This document shows positions 7,762 through 13,708 of a stretch of 13,708 nucleotides of DNA, one piece after another (position 1 is the first letter of the stretch; each line of letters starts with the position of its first letter). The translations under genes were made by a program, and so were the position numbers. The notes under the pieces were generated by a model that made no database searches, was not told where the DNA came from, and saw only the letters and a list, made by a program, of their open reading frames with translations. The stretch comes from an uncultured Bacillota bacterium (GTDB lineage: Bacteria; Bacillota; Clostridia; Christensenellales; QAND01), in contig CAJLPK010000046.1 in the NCBI GenBank assembly GCA_905208455.1, positions 1 to 13,708 of the forward strand, in the 5' to 3' direction.

Positions 7762-8825
7762 TGCCGTTCCTGCTCCCTTTGCCTTGCCAACTGCTTTGCT
7801 TGCTCTACCAAAATGGAAACTAGATCCGTTCCTTCCACTTTTCCTATTTTTTCACCATGCTGGAAAAGAATTGCATTCCCCGCAGCCCCGGCAATGCCGA
7901 TATCAGCCTCTCGTGCTTCGCCAGGGCCATTTACCACGCAGCCCATCACAGCCACCTTCAGCGGAGTTTTAATATTTGCAAGCCGCCGTTCTACTTCCAG
8001 AGCTATCTGCTCTACCTCGATGCTCGTTCTTCCGCAGGTGGGACAGGCAATGACCTCTACGCCTTCTTCCCGCAAGCCTACTGCTTTGAGAATGCGTTTG
8101 GCTACGGGGATTTCCTCAAGCGGGTCTCCTGACAGAGAAACACGAATGGTATCGCCAATGCCATCTAATAAAAGGCTGCCGATCCCTATGGAGGATTTTA
8201 CCGTTCCCATCGCACAAGTACCCGATTCTGTCACGCCCAGATGCAGCGGATAGGGTGTTTTTTCCGCTAACATTCGATAAGCTCGTATCATTGTTGGTAC
8301 ATGGCTGTGTTTTACAGAGAGAACAATATCATAAAACCCCTCTTCTTCTAGAATATGGGCATGTCCCAGCGCGCTTTCCACCAAAGCCTCTGCTGTCGGT
8401 CCTTGATGCTTTGCTAATAATTGCTTTTCCAAAGACCCTGCATTCACGCCGATTCGGATCGGCACCCCATGCTCCTTTGCCGCAGATACGACATTTTGGA
8501 CCCTTTCTCTGCTGCCGATATTCCCGGGATTGATTCTCAATTTGTCGATCCCCGCTTCTATACTGCCTACTGCCAGCTTAGCATCAAAATGTATATCAGC
8601 CACCAGCGGAACATTCACCCGTGCTTTGATTTTGCCGATAGCTTTCACGCAATCGCTATCGTAAATACTCATGCGCACCAAATCACAGCCAGCTTGGGAA
8701 AGCGCTTGTATCTGCGCTGCTGTACGCTCTATGTCCCGCGTATCCGTATTCGTCATGCTTTGGATACATACAGGCGCGCCATCCCCTATGATAAGCGGGC
8801 CAATCTGTATCTGCTTGGTTTTCAT
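7758..8825 (-). CDS. ispG: 4-hydroxy-3-methylbut-2-en-1-yl diphosphate synthase (IspG/GcpE)
   Basis: IspG converts methylerythritol cyclodiphosphate to HMBPP, the penultimate step of the MEP isoprenoid pathway, with a [4Fe-4S] cluster and reduced ferredoxin or flavodoxin. The 355 residues show the N-terminal TIM-barrel part (IQSMTNTDTRD near the start, VADIHFD, KLRINPGNIG, RIGVNAGSL) and a C-terminal iron-sulfur domain. Cluster cysteines are C261 and C264 (CPTCGR) and C296 (GCVVNGPGEA); E303 in that motif is the expected third-domain Glu ligand or catalytic residue. The length matches short bacterial IspG without the plant or chlamydial insert. The start ATG has a G-rich SD (GGGGGAAA) and follows rseP by 12 nt. 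The stop overlaps the polC start as ATGA. Confidence 0.97.
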   Translation of the reverse strand: MKTKQIQIGPLIIGDGAPVCIQSMTNTDTRDIERTAAQIQALSQAGCDLVRMSIYDSDCVKAIGKIKARVNVPLVADIHFDAKLAVGSIEAGIDKLRINPGNIGSRERVQNVVSAAKEHGVPIRIGVNAGSLEKQLLAKHQGPTAEALVESALGHAHILEEEGFYDIVLSVKHSHVPTMIRAYRMLAEKTPYPLHLGVTESGTCAMGTVKSSIGIGSLLLDGIGDTIRVSLSGDPLEEIPVAKRILKAVGLREEGVEVIACPTCGRTSIEVEQIALEVERRLANIKTPLKVAVMGCVVNGPGEAREADIGIAGAAGNAILFQHGEKIGKVEGTDLVSILVEQAKQLARQREQERQ

Positions 8826-8837
8826 CCGAATTTCCCC

Positions 8838-9860
8838 CTATCTAAAGAACACGTCCTTCACCGATACCAAAATAATCAGCCCAAACATCAGGCAAATCCC
8901 AATGGCGTTGAGAAATCCCTCTCGCTCCGGCTTTATCCGCCTTCTAAAAATCAGCTCATAAAATACGAATAAACAGCGACCGCCATCCAGGCCCGGTATG
9001 GGCAGCAGATTCGCAATTCCCAGATTCAATGTAGCCATAGAAACCATCAGCAGCATGGTCCTAGGCCCGCTTTCGATGCTCATAGACATTTCCTGAACAA
9101 AGCCGACCGGCCCGATCAATTCTCCCTCCGGCTTGGCTCCGCCAAACAATCCTCCGATTAGCTGACCCAAAAATTCAAACATCATCCGAGCCATCTGCCA
9201 TGTGATTTCAAATCCCTTTTGAATGGCCTCCCAAAAACCAACCGGCTGAAAGGAAGCCTGCGTCTGTATGCCTAAAATAGATTGGCCGTCAATCTCCACT
9301 TTGGGGATCTCTAATACCAGCGTTTCCCCCATCCGGTCAACGGTTACCACAGCCGTCTCGCCGGACTGTGCAATGAGAGAAGAGGGCGTTTCAAACAACA
9401 GCGGATCTTTTCCGCTTACTCGCTCTATTACGTCTCCTATCTGCAGCCCATAAGCTTCTGCTTGAGATTGCGGCAGGATGGTTTTTACTACATGCTTTGG
9501 CATCCCAATGGCGCCGGCAAAAATAGCGCAAAGCAATACGCTGAACAAAATATTTGCCAAAGGCCCTGCCACAAAAATCATCAGCCTTTTCCAAGGGCCC
9601 ACAGAATAAAAGCTGCCAGGGACAGGCCCCGTCAGGCTTTCTTCCTCCGGATCTTCTCCCAAAAAACGGCAAAACCCTCCAAGAGGGATCAGCCGCAATG
9701 TATATTGTGTTTCTTTTGGCTTCCAGGAAAGCAGCTTTGGGCCTATATTGATGGAAAACTCTTCTACTTTGACACCTACGGCTCTTCCAACCAGCATGTG
9801 TCCCAGTTCGTGGATGATGATCAAAACACCCAGGATTAGAATGGCAATGATATAAGTCAA
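8838..9860 (-). CDS. rseP: Site-2-type intramembrane metalloprotease RseP/RasP
   Basis: A membrane-embedded zinc protease that cuts anti-sigma factors and other small membrane proteins. The 340 residues show HELGH (H17, E18, H21) in the first membrane segment, then FSINIGPKL and LRLIPLGGF, a second hydrophobic segment (MIFVAGPLANILFSVLL), a PDZ region about 115-190 (ILPQSQAEAYGLQIGDVI), and the second active-site motif NLLPIPGLDGG with D292 in a C-terminal hydrophobic region. A last hydrophobic helix closes the protein. The start is TTG at 9858-9860: an in-frame stop lies just upstream, the first membrane helix begins immediately after, and a GAGG SD sits 7 nt upstream. It is 21 nt after dxr and 12 nt before ispG. 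Substrates here cannot be told from sequence. Confidence 0.96.
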   Translation of the reverse strand: MTYIIAILILGVLIIIHELGHMLVGRAVGVKVEEFSINIGPKLLSWKPKETQYTLRLIPLGGFCRFLGEDPEEESLTGPVPGSFYSVGPWKRLMIFVAGPLANILFSVLLCAIFAGAIGMPKHVVKTILPQSQAEAYGLQIGDVIERVSGKDPLLFETPSSLIAQSGETAVVTVDRMGETLVLEIPKVEIDGQSILGIQTQASFQPVGFWEAIQKGFEITWQMARMMFEFLGQLIGGLFGGAKPEGELIGPVGFVQEMSMSIESGPRTMLLMVSMATLNLGIANLLPIPGLDGGRCLFVFYELIFRRRIKPEREGFLNAIGICLMFGLIILVSVKDVFFR

Positions 9861-9881
9861 GTATGAACCTCAATTCTGTTT

Positions 9882-11021
9882 TTATATGGTTTTCATAAAT
9901 TGACGAACCTGTTCATCTATCTGCAAAATATCCTCCAGCCCCGGCTCTTTGCCGCCCGCAAATTCTGCCATGGCCTTTTCGATCAATCTCGGAATATCAT
10001 AAAATCCGATGCGGTGCTCTCTGTATCTTTGTACAGCGATCTCGTTGGCCGCGTTGAAAGCAATCGGCGACATCCCGCCCTGGCGCCCGGCCTGGTATGC
10101 AAGAGATAAACAGGGGAATCGTTCTGCATCCGGAGACTCAAAGTGCAGCGAACCAAGTGCGACAAAATCCACCGGTTCTGGCCCTTTTTCCAGCCGCTTC
10201 GGATACCCCAGCGCCACCTGAATGGGCAACTTCATATCCGGCACGCCCATTTGAGCTATGATCGAGCGATCCTGGTATTCCACCATGCTATGCACAATAC
10301 TCTCCGGATGTATGACGACCTCTACCTGCTCCACCGGAACATCAAATAACCAACGGGCTTCCAGAACTTCCAGCCCCTTATTGGCCAGCGTTGCGCTATC
10401 GATGGAGATTTTTGCGCCCATATTCCATTTCGGATGCTTTAGTGCCTGCTCTGATGTAGCCCTTGCAATCTCCGCCTTGCTCCACGTACGGAATGGGCCT
10501 CCTGAACAGGTCAGCAAAATCCGGCGAATCGCTTTATCCCGATTCCCCTCCAAGCATTGAAAAATAGCGCTGTGTTCGCTGTCCACCGGATACAGCCTGG
10601 CATTGTGCTTCTTAAGCAGCGAACGAATCGCCGCACCACCGCATACGATGCTTTCCTTATTGGCTATGCAAGTCTTTAATCCATGACGGATGCTCTCTCT
10701 TAAGGGAGCAAACCCCGGAAACCCGACAACAGAAATCAGGCTGGTATCAGCATTGGAAGCAAGCATTGCCTCTACATGTGCATCCTTCCCGCCAAATAGC
10801 CGGCAGTCCTTATCTATGTACTCTTTTGCCGATATATACGTCTTTTCGTCTGATATTCCCACTGCTCTTGGATGAAACTCCCGAATCTGTTCCAACAAAA
10901 GAGGCAGATTTTTATGAGCGGATAATGCTGCAATGCGAAACTCCTCAGGATGCTCTCTTACGACCTCAAGCGCTTGCGTGCCCACAGACCCGGTAGAACC
11001 TATCAACGCGATTTCAATCAT
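9882..11021 (-). CDS. dxr: 1-deoxy-D-xylulose 5-phosphate reductoisomerase
   Basis: Dxr converts DXP to methylerythritol 4-phosphate with NADPH, the first committed MEP step and the target of fosmidomycin. The 379 residues carry the N-terminal nucleotide-binding loop GSTGSVG (8-14), ANKESIV, and the metal-binding residues D147 and E149 (PVDSEHSAIFQ) with E218 (LANKGLEVLEA). Substrate-loop motifs are SGGPFR, PKWNMGAKISIDSATL and HPESIVHSMVE. The usual TASGGPFR or TGSGGPFR reads TCSGGPFR here; that position varies in the family. A strong GAGGAGG SD lies about 10 nt before the ATG. The gene follows cdsA by 23 nt and precedes rseP by 21 nt. With ispG two genes later, it supplies the isoprenoid units used by uppS. 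Confidence 0.97.
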   Translation of the reverse strand: MIEIALIGSTGSVGTQALEVVREHPEEFRIAALSAHKNLPLLLEQIREFHPRAVGISDEKTYISAKEYIDKDCRLFGGKDAHVEAMLASNADTSLISVVGFPGFAPLRESIRHGLKTCIANKESIVCGGAAIRSLLKKHNARLYPVDSEHSAIFQCLEGNRDKAIRRILLTCSGGPFRTWSKAEIARATSEQALKHPKWNMGAKISIDSATLANKGLEVLEARWLFDVPVEQVEVVIHPESIVHSMVEYQDRSIIAQMGVPDMKLPIQVALGYPKRLEKGPEPVDFVALGSLHFESPDAERFPCLSLAYQAGRQGGMSPIAFNAANEIAVQRYREHRIGFYDIPRLIEKAMAEFAGGKEPGLEDILQIDEQVRQFMKTI

Positions 11022-11044
11022 CGCTTTTACGCCTCCTCGCCGTG

Positions 11045-11860
11045 CTACGCTGCCAGCAGCACCAAACTAAAATAACAATATACCAAAGGAGCTACAAACA
11101 ATATGCTGTCCAGTCTATCCATGACGCCGCCATGCCCTGGGAATATCTTGCCAAAGTCTTTGATGCCCACATTGCGCTTTACCAAGGAGGCCGAAAGGTC
11201 TCCGATTTGGCCCGCCACCGCGCTGACTAGCCCTAACATCGCCATATGCAGCAAACTGACGGAGGTGCCAAGCACGGGCTGAATCAAATACCCCACCAAG
11301 ATGCTCGCAGCAATACCGCCAACAGTCCCTCCGATAGCGCCCTCCACGGTTTTTTTAGGACTGATTTTAGGGCATAGCTTATGCTTGCCAAACAGCATCC
11401 CCGCAAAATAGGCAAACATATCCGTAACACATGCACAAACCAACGTTACCACCAAAGCCAAGCGTCCTGCTTCTCCCGGAAACGTCAGCATCATTGGCAG
11501 CATAGACATCATGAGGCAAGGATAAAATAACGCGAAAAAGGTATAGGATGTGCTTACCAGGGTCAGGTCAGCCCGCAATACCTTCGTAACAAAAATTAAA
11601 ATGCCCGTCACCATCAATAGGGCCAGAACGCCCTTAATGCCGAAATAGTGAATGGCAAAAGGCAGCATGACCACAAAAAATATCAAGGCGCTGCGGGATA
11701 GATCGATCCCTACATGGTGAAACGCTTGCCATACTTCAAAGACTGCAATAGCCAGGAATAAGTAAATGGCAATAGAAAGAGCGACCCCTCCAATGCACAG
11801 CACCGTGGTAATTAGGACCGCCAAGATAAGCCCGATGATAAAACGCGTTTTCAAGATCAT
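11045..11860 (-). CDS. cdsA: Phosphatidate cytidylyltransferase (CDP-diacylglycerol synthase)
   Basis: CdsA makes CDP-diacylglycerol from phosphatidic acid and CTP, the branch point for bacterial phospholipids. The 271-residue protein is very hydrophobic, with about seven or eight membrane segments. The family signature occupies residues 225-252: S-x-x-K-R, then KDFGKIFPGHGGVMDRLDS, including the conserved Asp pair near the end. SPKKTVEGAIGG, about 60 residues earlier, is another conserved block. The ATG overlaps the uppS stop as ATGA. The SD (AGGAGG) is inside the last uppS codons, only about 4 nt from the ATG, so it probably depends on coupled translation. Membrane location is inferred from hydrophobicity. 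Confidence 0.97.
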   Translation of the reverse strand: MILKTRFIIGLILAVLITTVLCIGGVALSIAIYLFLAIAVFEVWQAFHHVGIDLSRSALIFFVVMLPFAIHYFGIKGVLALLMVTGILIFVTKVLRADLTLVSTSYTFFALFYPCLMMSMLPMMLTFPGEAGRLALVVTLVCACVTDMFAYFAGMLFGKHKLCPKISPKKTVEGAIGGTVGGIAASILVGYLIQPVLGTSVSLLHMAMLGLVSAVAGQIGDLSASLVKRNVGIKDFGKIFPGHGGVMDRLDSILFVAPLVYCYFSLVLLAA

Positions 11861-12615
11861 TTTCCTCCTACGGCGCCAAAACGTCTATCCCTGGACATGT
11901 ACTCCTTGAGGCAGGCCCAATATACCTCATTGGTAAAGTCCGGCCAATGCCGTTCTGTAAATACAAATTCCGTATAAGCAAGCTGCCAAAGCATGAAATT
12001 TGAAAGCCTGTGTTCCCCACTTGTGCGAATCAATAAATCCGGATCCGGCAACGCAGCTGTATACAGTTCTTTTTGTACAGTATCTTCCTGTATGTCTGCT
12101 TTCGCGAGCTCTCCCCGCATCACCTTATCTGCAATCTGCTGCACGGCCCTCACCATTTCTGCTCTGGATCCATAATTCAGGGCAATGTTTAATACCATAC
12201 CTGTATTGTTCTTTGTCATTTCCATCCCACGCTGCACTTCCATGACAGCCGTGGGCGGCAGCATTTGATAATCTCCCATTACCACTAGCTTGACACGGTT
12301 TCTATGAAGCTCATCAATTTCTTTACGAATATATTCTACCAACAGCGAAAATAGAGCGTCCACCTCCATCCTCGGCCGCTTCCAATTTTCCGTTGAAAAA
12401 GCATACAAGGTCAATACATCTATGCCAATATCAGAGCTAACACGTACAATATTCACCATCCGCTCCATGCCGGCCCGGTGGCCCGTTGTACGCATTTTTC
12501 CCCTTTGCTTGGCCCAGCGCCCATTGCCATCCATAATTATGGCCACATGCTTTGGCATACGCTGTATTTCGAATGCTTCAAACCCTTTCGGCAAAGGGCC
12601 TCTCATTTGAGACAT
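11857..12615 (-). CDS. uppS: Undecaprenyl diphosphate synthase (cis-prenyltransferase)
   Basis: UppS extends farnesyl-PP with eight isopentenyl units to the C55 carrier used for peptidoglycan and other wall polymers. From the chosen start the protein has 252 residues, typical for the family. Motifs in order: HVAIIMDGNGRWAK with catalytic D29, the GHRAG block, LTLYAFSTENWKRP, LNIALNYGSRAEMV, and DLLIRTSGEHRLSNFMLWQ followed by EFVFTERHWPDF. I chose ATG at 12613-12615 because it follows a clear SD (AAAGGGAG, 7 nt away). A longer in-frame version from 12672 would add 19 residues, but it reads through a strong RNA hairpin and lacks family similarity. The stop overlaps cdsA (ATGA). It sits 61 nt after the small ORF. 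Confidence 0.95.
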   Translation of the reverse strand: MSQMRGPLPKGFEAFEIQRMPKHVAIIMDGNGRWAKQRGKMRTTGHRAGMERMVNIVRVSSDIGIDVLTLYAFSTENWKRPRMEVDALFSLLVEYIRKEIDELHRNRVKLVVMGDYQMLPPTAVMEVQRGMEMTKNNTGMVLNIALNYGSRAEMVRAVQQIADKVMRGELAKADIQEDTVQKELYTAALPDPDLLIRTSGEHRLSNFMLWQLAYTEFVFTERHWPDFTNEVYWACLKEYMSRDRRFGAVGGK

Positions 12616-12634
12616 TGTATTTCTCCCTTTTGCA

Positions 12635-12669
12635 ATTATTTCCCAAAGGGAAACCCTTCGGGAAATAAT
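12635..12669 (-). repeat. 16-bp intercistronic hairpin upstream of uppS
   Basis: Two 16-nt arms, 12635-12650 and 12654-12669, are inverted copies around a 3-nt loop. On the minus-strand RNA all positions pair, with one G-U. No U-run follows, so it does not look like a terminator. It ends five bases before the uppS SD (12623-12630) and begins seven bases after the small ORF stop. It could stabilise or punctuate the mRNA or influence uppS translation: the UUUCCCUUU stretch (12645-12653) can also pair with the SD region (12622-12630), giving a 9-bp alternative helix with one U-G. Confidence 0.75.
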
Positions 12670-12676
12670 CAATCAC

Positions 12677-12877
12677 TTATTCTTCCTGTTCTGTTCTAAA
12701 TCCGCTGGTTAGAAGTTGAATAGAATTGCCCTGGTTCTTGATACGCACCACACGCTCGTCCATTCCCTGCAAGGATTTTTTCGGCTCCTCGGTTTTGGCT
12801 ACTGTATAAGCAATGCTTTGTGCCTCCAGTCTCTGCCTGGCTATATGTACAGGCAGTCCCAATAGCGTTTTCATCAT
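12677..12877 (-). CDS. Small PASTA-like protein of unknown function between frr and uppS
   Basis: A 66-residue reading frame from ATG at 12875-12877 to TAA at 12677-12679. I do not recognise it as a named protein. It starts MMKTLLGLPVHIARQRLEAQ and later has DERVVRIKNQGNSIQLLTSGF. The pattern G-x-P-x3-A-x2-x-L, a short basic middle and a closing hydrophobic strand recalls half of a PASTA domain, but the match is weak. No signal peptide or membrane helix is visible, so a cytosolic protein is likely. The start overlaps the frr stop by one base (TGATG), which supports coupled translation and a real gene; a second ATG follows directly. Codon use resembles the neighbours. A role in wall-precursor synthesis would be a guess from position only. 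Confidence 0.75.
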   Translation of the reverse strand: MMKTLLGLPVHIARQRLEAQSIAYTVAKTEEPKKSLQGMDERVVRIKNQGNSIQLLTSGFRTEQEE

Positions 12878-13449
12878 CAAACCTGCATAATTTCTTTTTC
12901 TTTATCCACCAGGATTTTTTCAATCCTCTTAATATGCTCATCCGTGACTTTCTGCATTTCCTTTTCCAAATCCTTTACATCATCTTCGGTAATCTCATTT
13001 TTTTTCTTCATCTTATTGATCTCATCATTGCCATCTCTGCGAATCGAACGGACAGCCACCTTTGCATCCTCCGCAATCTTACGAGCTGTCTTTACTAAAT
13101 CCTTACGGCGTTCCTCTGTCAGTTCTGGGAAAAGCAAACGGATACACTTACCATCATTGGATGGATGAATGCCAATGTCGCTTTCCATAATCGCCTTTTC
13201 CACCGCTTTAAGCTGGCTGGCGTCCCAGAGTGTAATCTGCAGCAAGCGCGGCTCCGGGGTAGAGATATTCGCCATCTGATTGATGGGCGTAGGTGTCCCA
13301 AAATAATCCACCGTGATACGATCCAATACATGAGGGTTGGCACGTCCGGCCTTCAAGCTTCCAAGCTCATTTTTCAGGACGCCGATCGTTTTTTCCATTT
13401 TTTCTCCAGCAACGGCGCAAATATCTTTTTCCATCTGTTCGCTCATCAT
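12877..13449 (-). CDS. frr: Ribosome recycling factor
   Basis: RRF splits post-termination ribosomes together with EF-G. The 190 residues are slightly longer than the usual 185 or so. Family blocks are clear: SLKAGRANPHVLDRITVDYF, GTPTPINQMANISTPEPR, SDIGIHPSNDGKCIRL, FPELTEERRKDLVK, AKVAVRSIRRDGND and a long C-terminal helix that ends the three-helix bundle. The ATG at 13447-13449 follows a strong AGGAGG SD at 5-nt spacing; an adjacent second ATG is in frame. The promoter at 13471-13499 predicts a leader of only about 15 nt. The stop overlaps the small ORF start as TGATG. It is the first gene of the long operon that ends with polC. Confidence 0.97.
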   Translation of the reverse strand: MMSEQMEKDICAVAGEKMEKTIGVLKNELGSLKAGRANPHVLDRITVDYFGTPTPINQMANISTPEPRLLQITLWDASQLKAVEKAIMESDIGIHPSNDGKCIRLLFPELTEERRKDLVKTARKIAEDAKVAVRSIRRDGNDEINKMKKKNEITEDDVKDLEKEMQKVTDEHIKRIEKILVDKEKEIMQV

Positions 13450-13470
13450 TGATTCCTCCTCTTTGTTTCT

Positions 13471-13499
13471 ATTCTACCCGCAAAGGACTTTTCATGCAA
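13471..13499 (-). promoter_or_regulatory. Predicted sigma-A-type promoter of the frr-polC operon
   Basis: On the minus strand, -35 TTGCAT (13494-13499) and -10 TAGAAT (13471-13476) are separated by 17 nt, placed between the upstream terminator and frr. The start would fall near 13464, so the SD comes almost at the 5' end. Upstream of the -35 on the minus strand is an A/T-rich stretch (about 13500-13512) that could act as an UP element. Both hexamers are the same as in the rimP promoter. No TG extension is seen here. Confidence 0.6.
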
Positions 13500-13637
13500 T
13501 AAAAAATAAACGTTTTGATTCTCGATTTTCTCAACCATCACAGAGAAGCTCTCTGTCTTCCACGTCCGGTTTCCCCTTTGCTCCTAAAATCCTGTTCTGC
13601 GCTCCGCAGGCGCATTTTTCATTGATAGGGATGTATG

Positions 13638-13674
13638 AAAATAAGAGGAGAAGCATCGCTTCCCCTCTTATTTT
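13638..13674. terminator. Bidirectional rho-independent terminator upstream of frr
   Basis: A 17-bp inverted repeat with arms 13638-13654 and 13658-13674 around a 3-nt loop. There is one mismatch on the plus strand (A-C), which becomes a G-U pair in minus-strand RNA. The arm ends give a U-rich run in both directions (UUAUUUU on minus, UUAUUUUU on plus). With no plus-strand gene nearby, it most likely ends the unseen minus-strand gene beyond the right edge and isolates the frr promoter from read-through. Confidence 0.85.
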
Positions 13675-13708
13675 TCTCATATAGATTCTTCTTAAGCAGA
13701 TTAATACA

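Larger units (their letters stand above)
13450..13708. other. Intergenic region upstream of frr
   Basis: No convincing gene lies here. Besides the frr promoter and the bidirectional terminator, bases 13540-13556 form a small perfect hairpin (ACAGAGA / TCTCTGT, loop 3) of unknown use. The upstream neighbour is usually pyrH, but it is outside the window: the minus frame at the right edge has a TAA at 13701-13703 that could end it, and this cannot be confirmed. Confidence 0.6.

Noticed and set aside
12616..12672. A longer uppS start adding 19 residues
   Set aside because: It would run through the 16-bp hairpin, has no SD, and adds residues outside the family; the ATG at 12613-12615 has a good SD.
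13597..13619. Small GC-rich hairpin followed by a T-run on the plus strand
   Set aside because: The stem is only 5 bp and there is no plus-strand gene for it to end; the 13638-13674 hairpin is far more convincing.
13531..13707. Open minus frame at the right edge, about 59 codons
   Set aside because: It reads straight through the strong terminator hairpin and resembles no family; treated as chance.
1..13708. Mobile elements, CRISPR arrays, tRNA or rRNA genes, or a hidden novel gene system
   Set aside because: No repeat arrays, transposase motifs, long terminal repeats or RNA gene sequences were seen; gene content is conserved core functions throughout.

Overview
This window is one arm of a bacterial housekeeping chromosome, and every supported gene reads on the minus strand. 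The gene order frr - small ORF - uppS - cdsA - dxr - rseP - ispG - polC - rimP - nusA - ylxR - ylxQ - infB is the classic Firmicutes arrangement. Several features point to a Clostridia-type Firmicute of mid GC (about half by eye): a Gram-positive PolC with a built-in exonuclease, a short NusA without the extra C-terminal repeats of E. coli, YlxR/YlxQ between nusA and infB, purine-rich Shine-Dalgarno (SD) sequences, and the non-mevalonate isoprenoid genes. I cannot name a genus.

Layout, read in the direction of transcription (right to left). Bases 13450-13708 are intergenic. They hold a 17-bp bidirectional terminator hairpin that closes an unseen upstream gene, then a promoter (TTGCAT-N17-TAGAAT) just before frr. 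The first operon, about 10 kb, is frr (ribosome recycling), a 66-residue unknown protein, uppS (undecaprenyl-PP synthase), cdsA (CDP-diacylglycerol synthase), dxr and ispG (MEP isoprenoid pathway), rseP (site-2 protease) and polC (replicative DNA polymerase). Junctions are tight, with stop/start overlaps at frr/ORF, uppS/cdsA and ispG/polC. A second promoter with the same two hexamers and the same spacing lies in the polC-rimP gap. It drives rimP, nusA, ylxR, ylxQ and infB (30S maturation, transcription elongation, small RNA-binding proteins, initiation factor 2). infB runs off the left edge inside its first GTP-binding motif.

The genes link membrane and wall precursor supply (dxr, ispG to isoprenoid units; uppS to the C55 carrier; cdsA to phospholipid), membrane proteolysis, DNA replication and the translation/transcription machinery.

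I found no mobile element, CRISPR array, tRNA, rRNA or unknown multigene system; the region is conserved core genome. The observations most worth checking are a terminator-like hairpin in the leader between the rimP promoter and rimP (candidate NusA-responsive attenuator), a glutamate in place of the usual valine in the IF2 P-loop (also at the window edge), a 16-bp hairpin that could compete for the uppS SD, a PASTA-like small protein between frr and uppS, and the two matching promoters.
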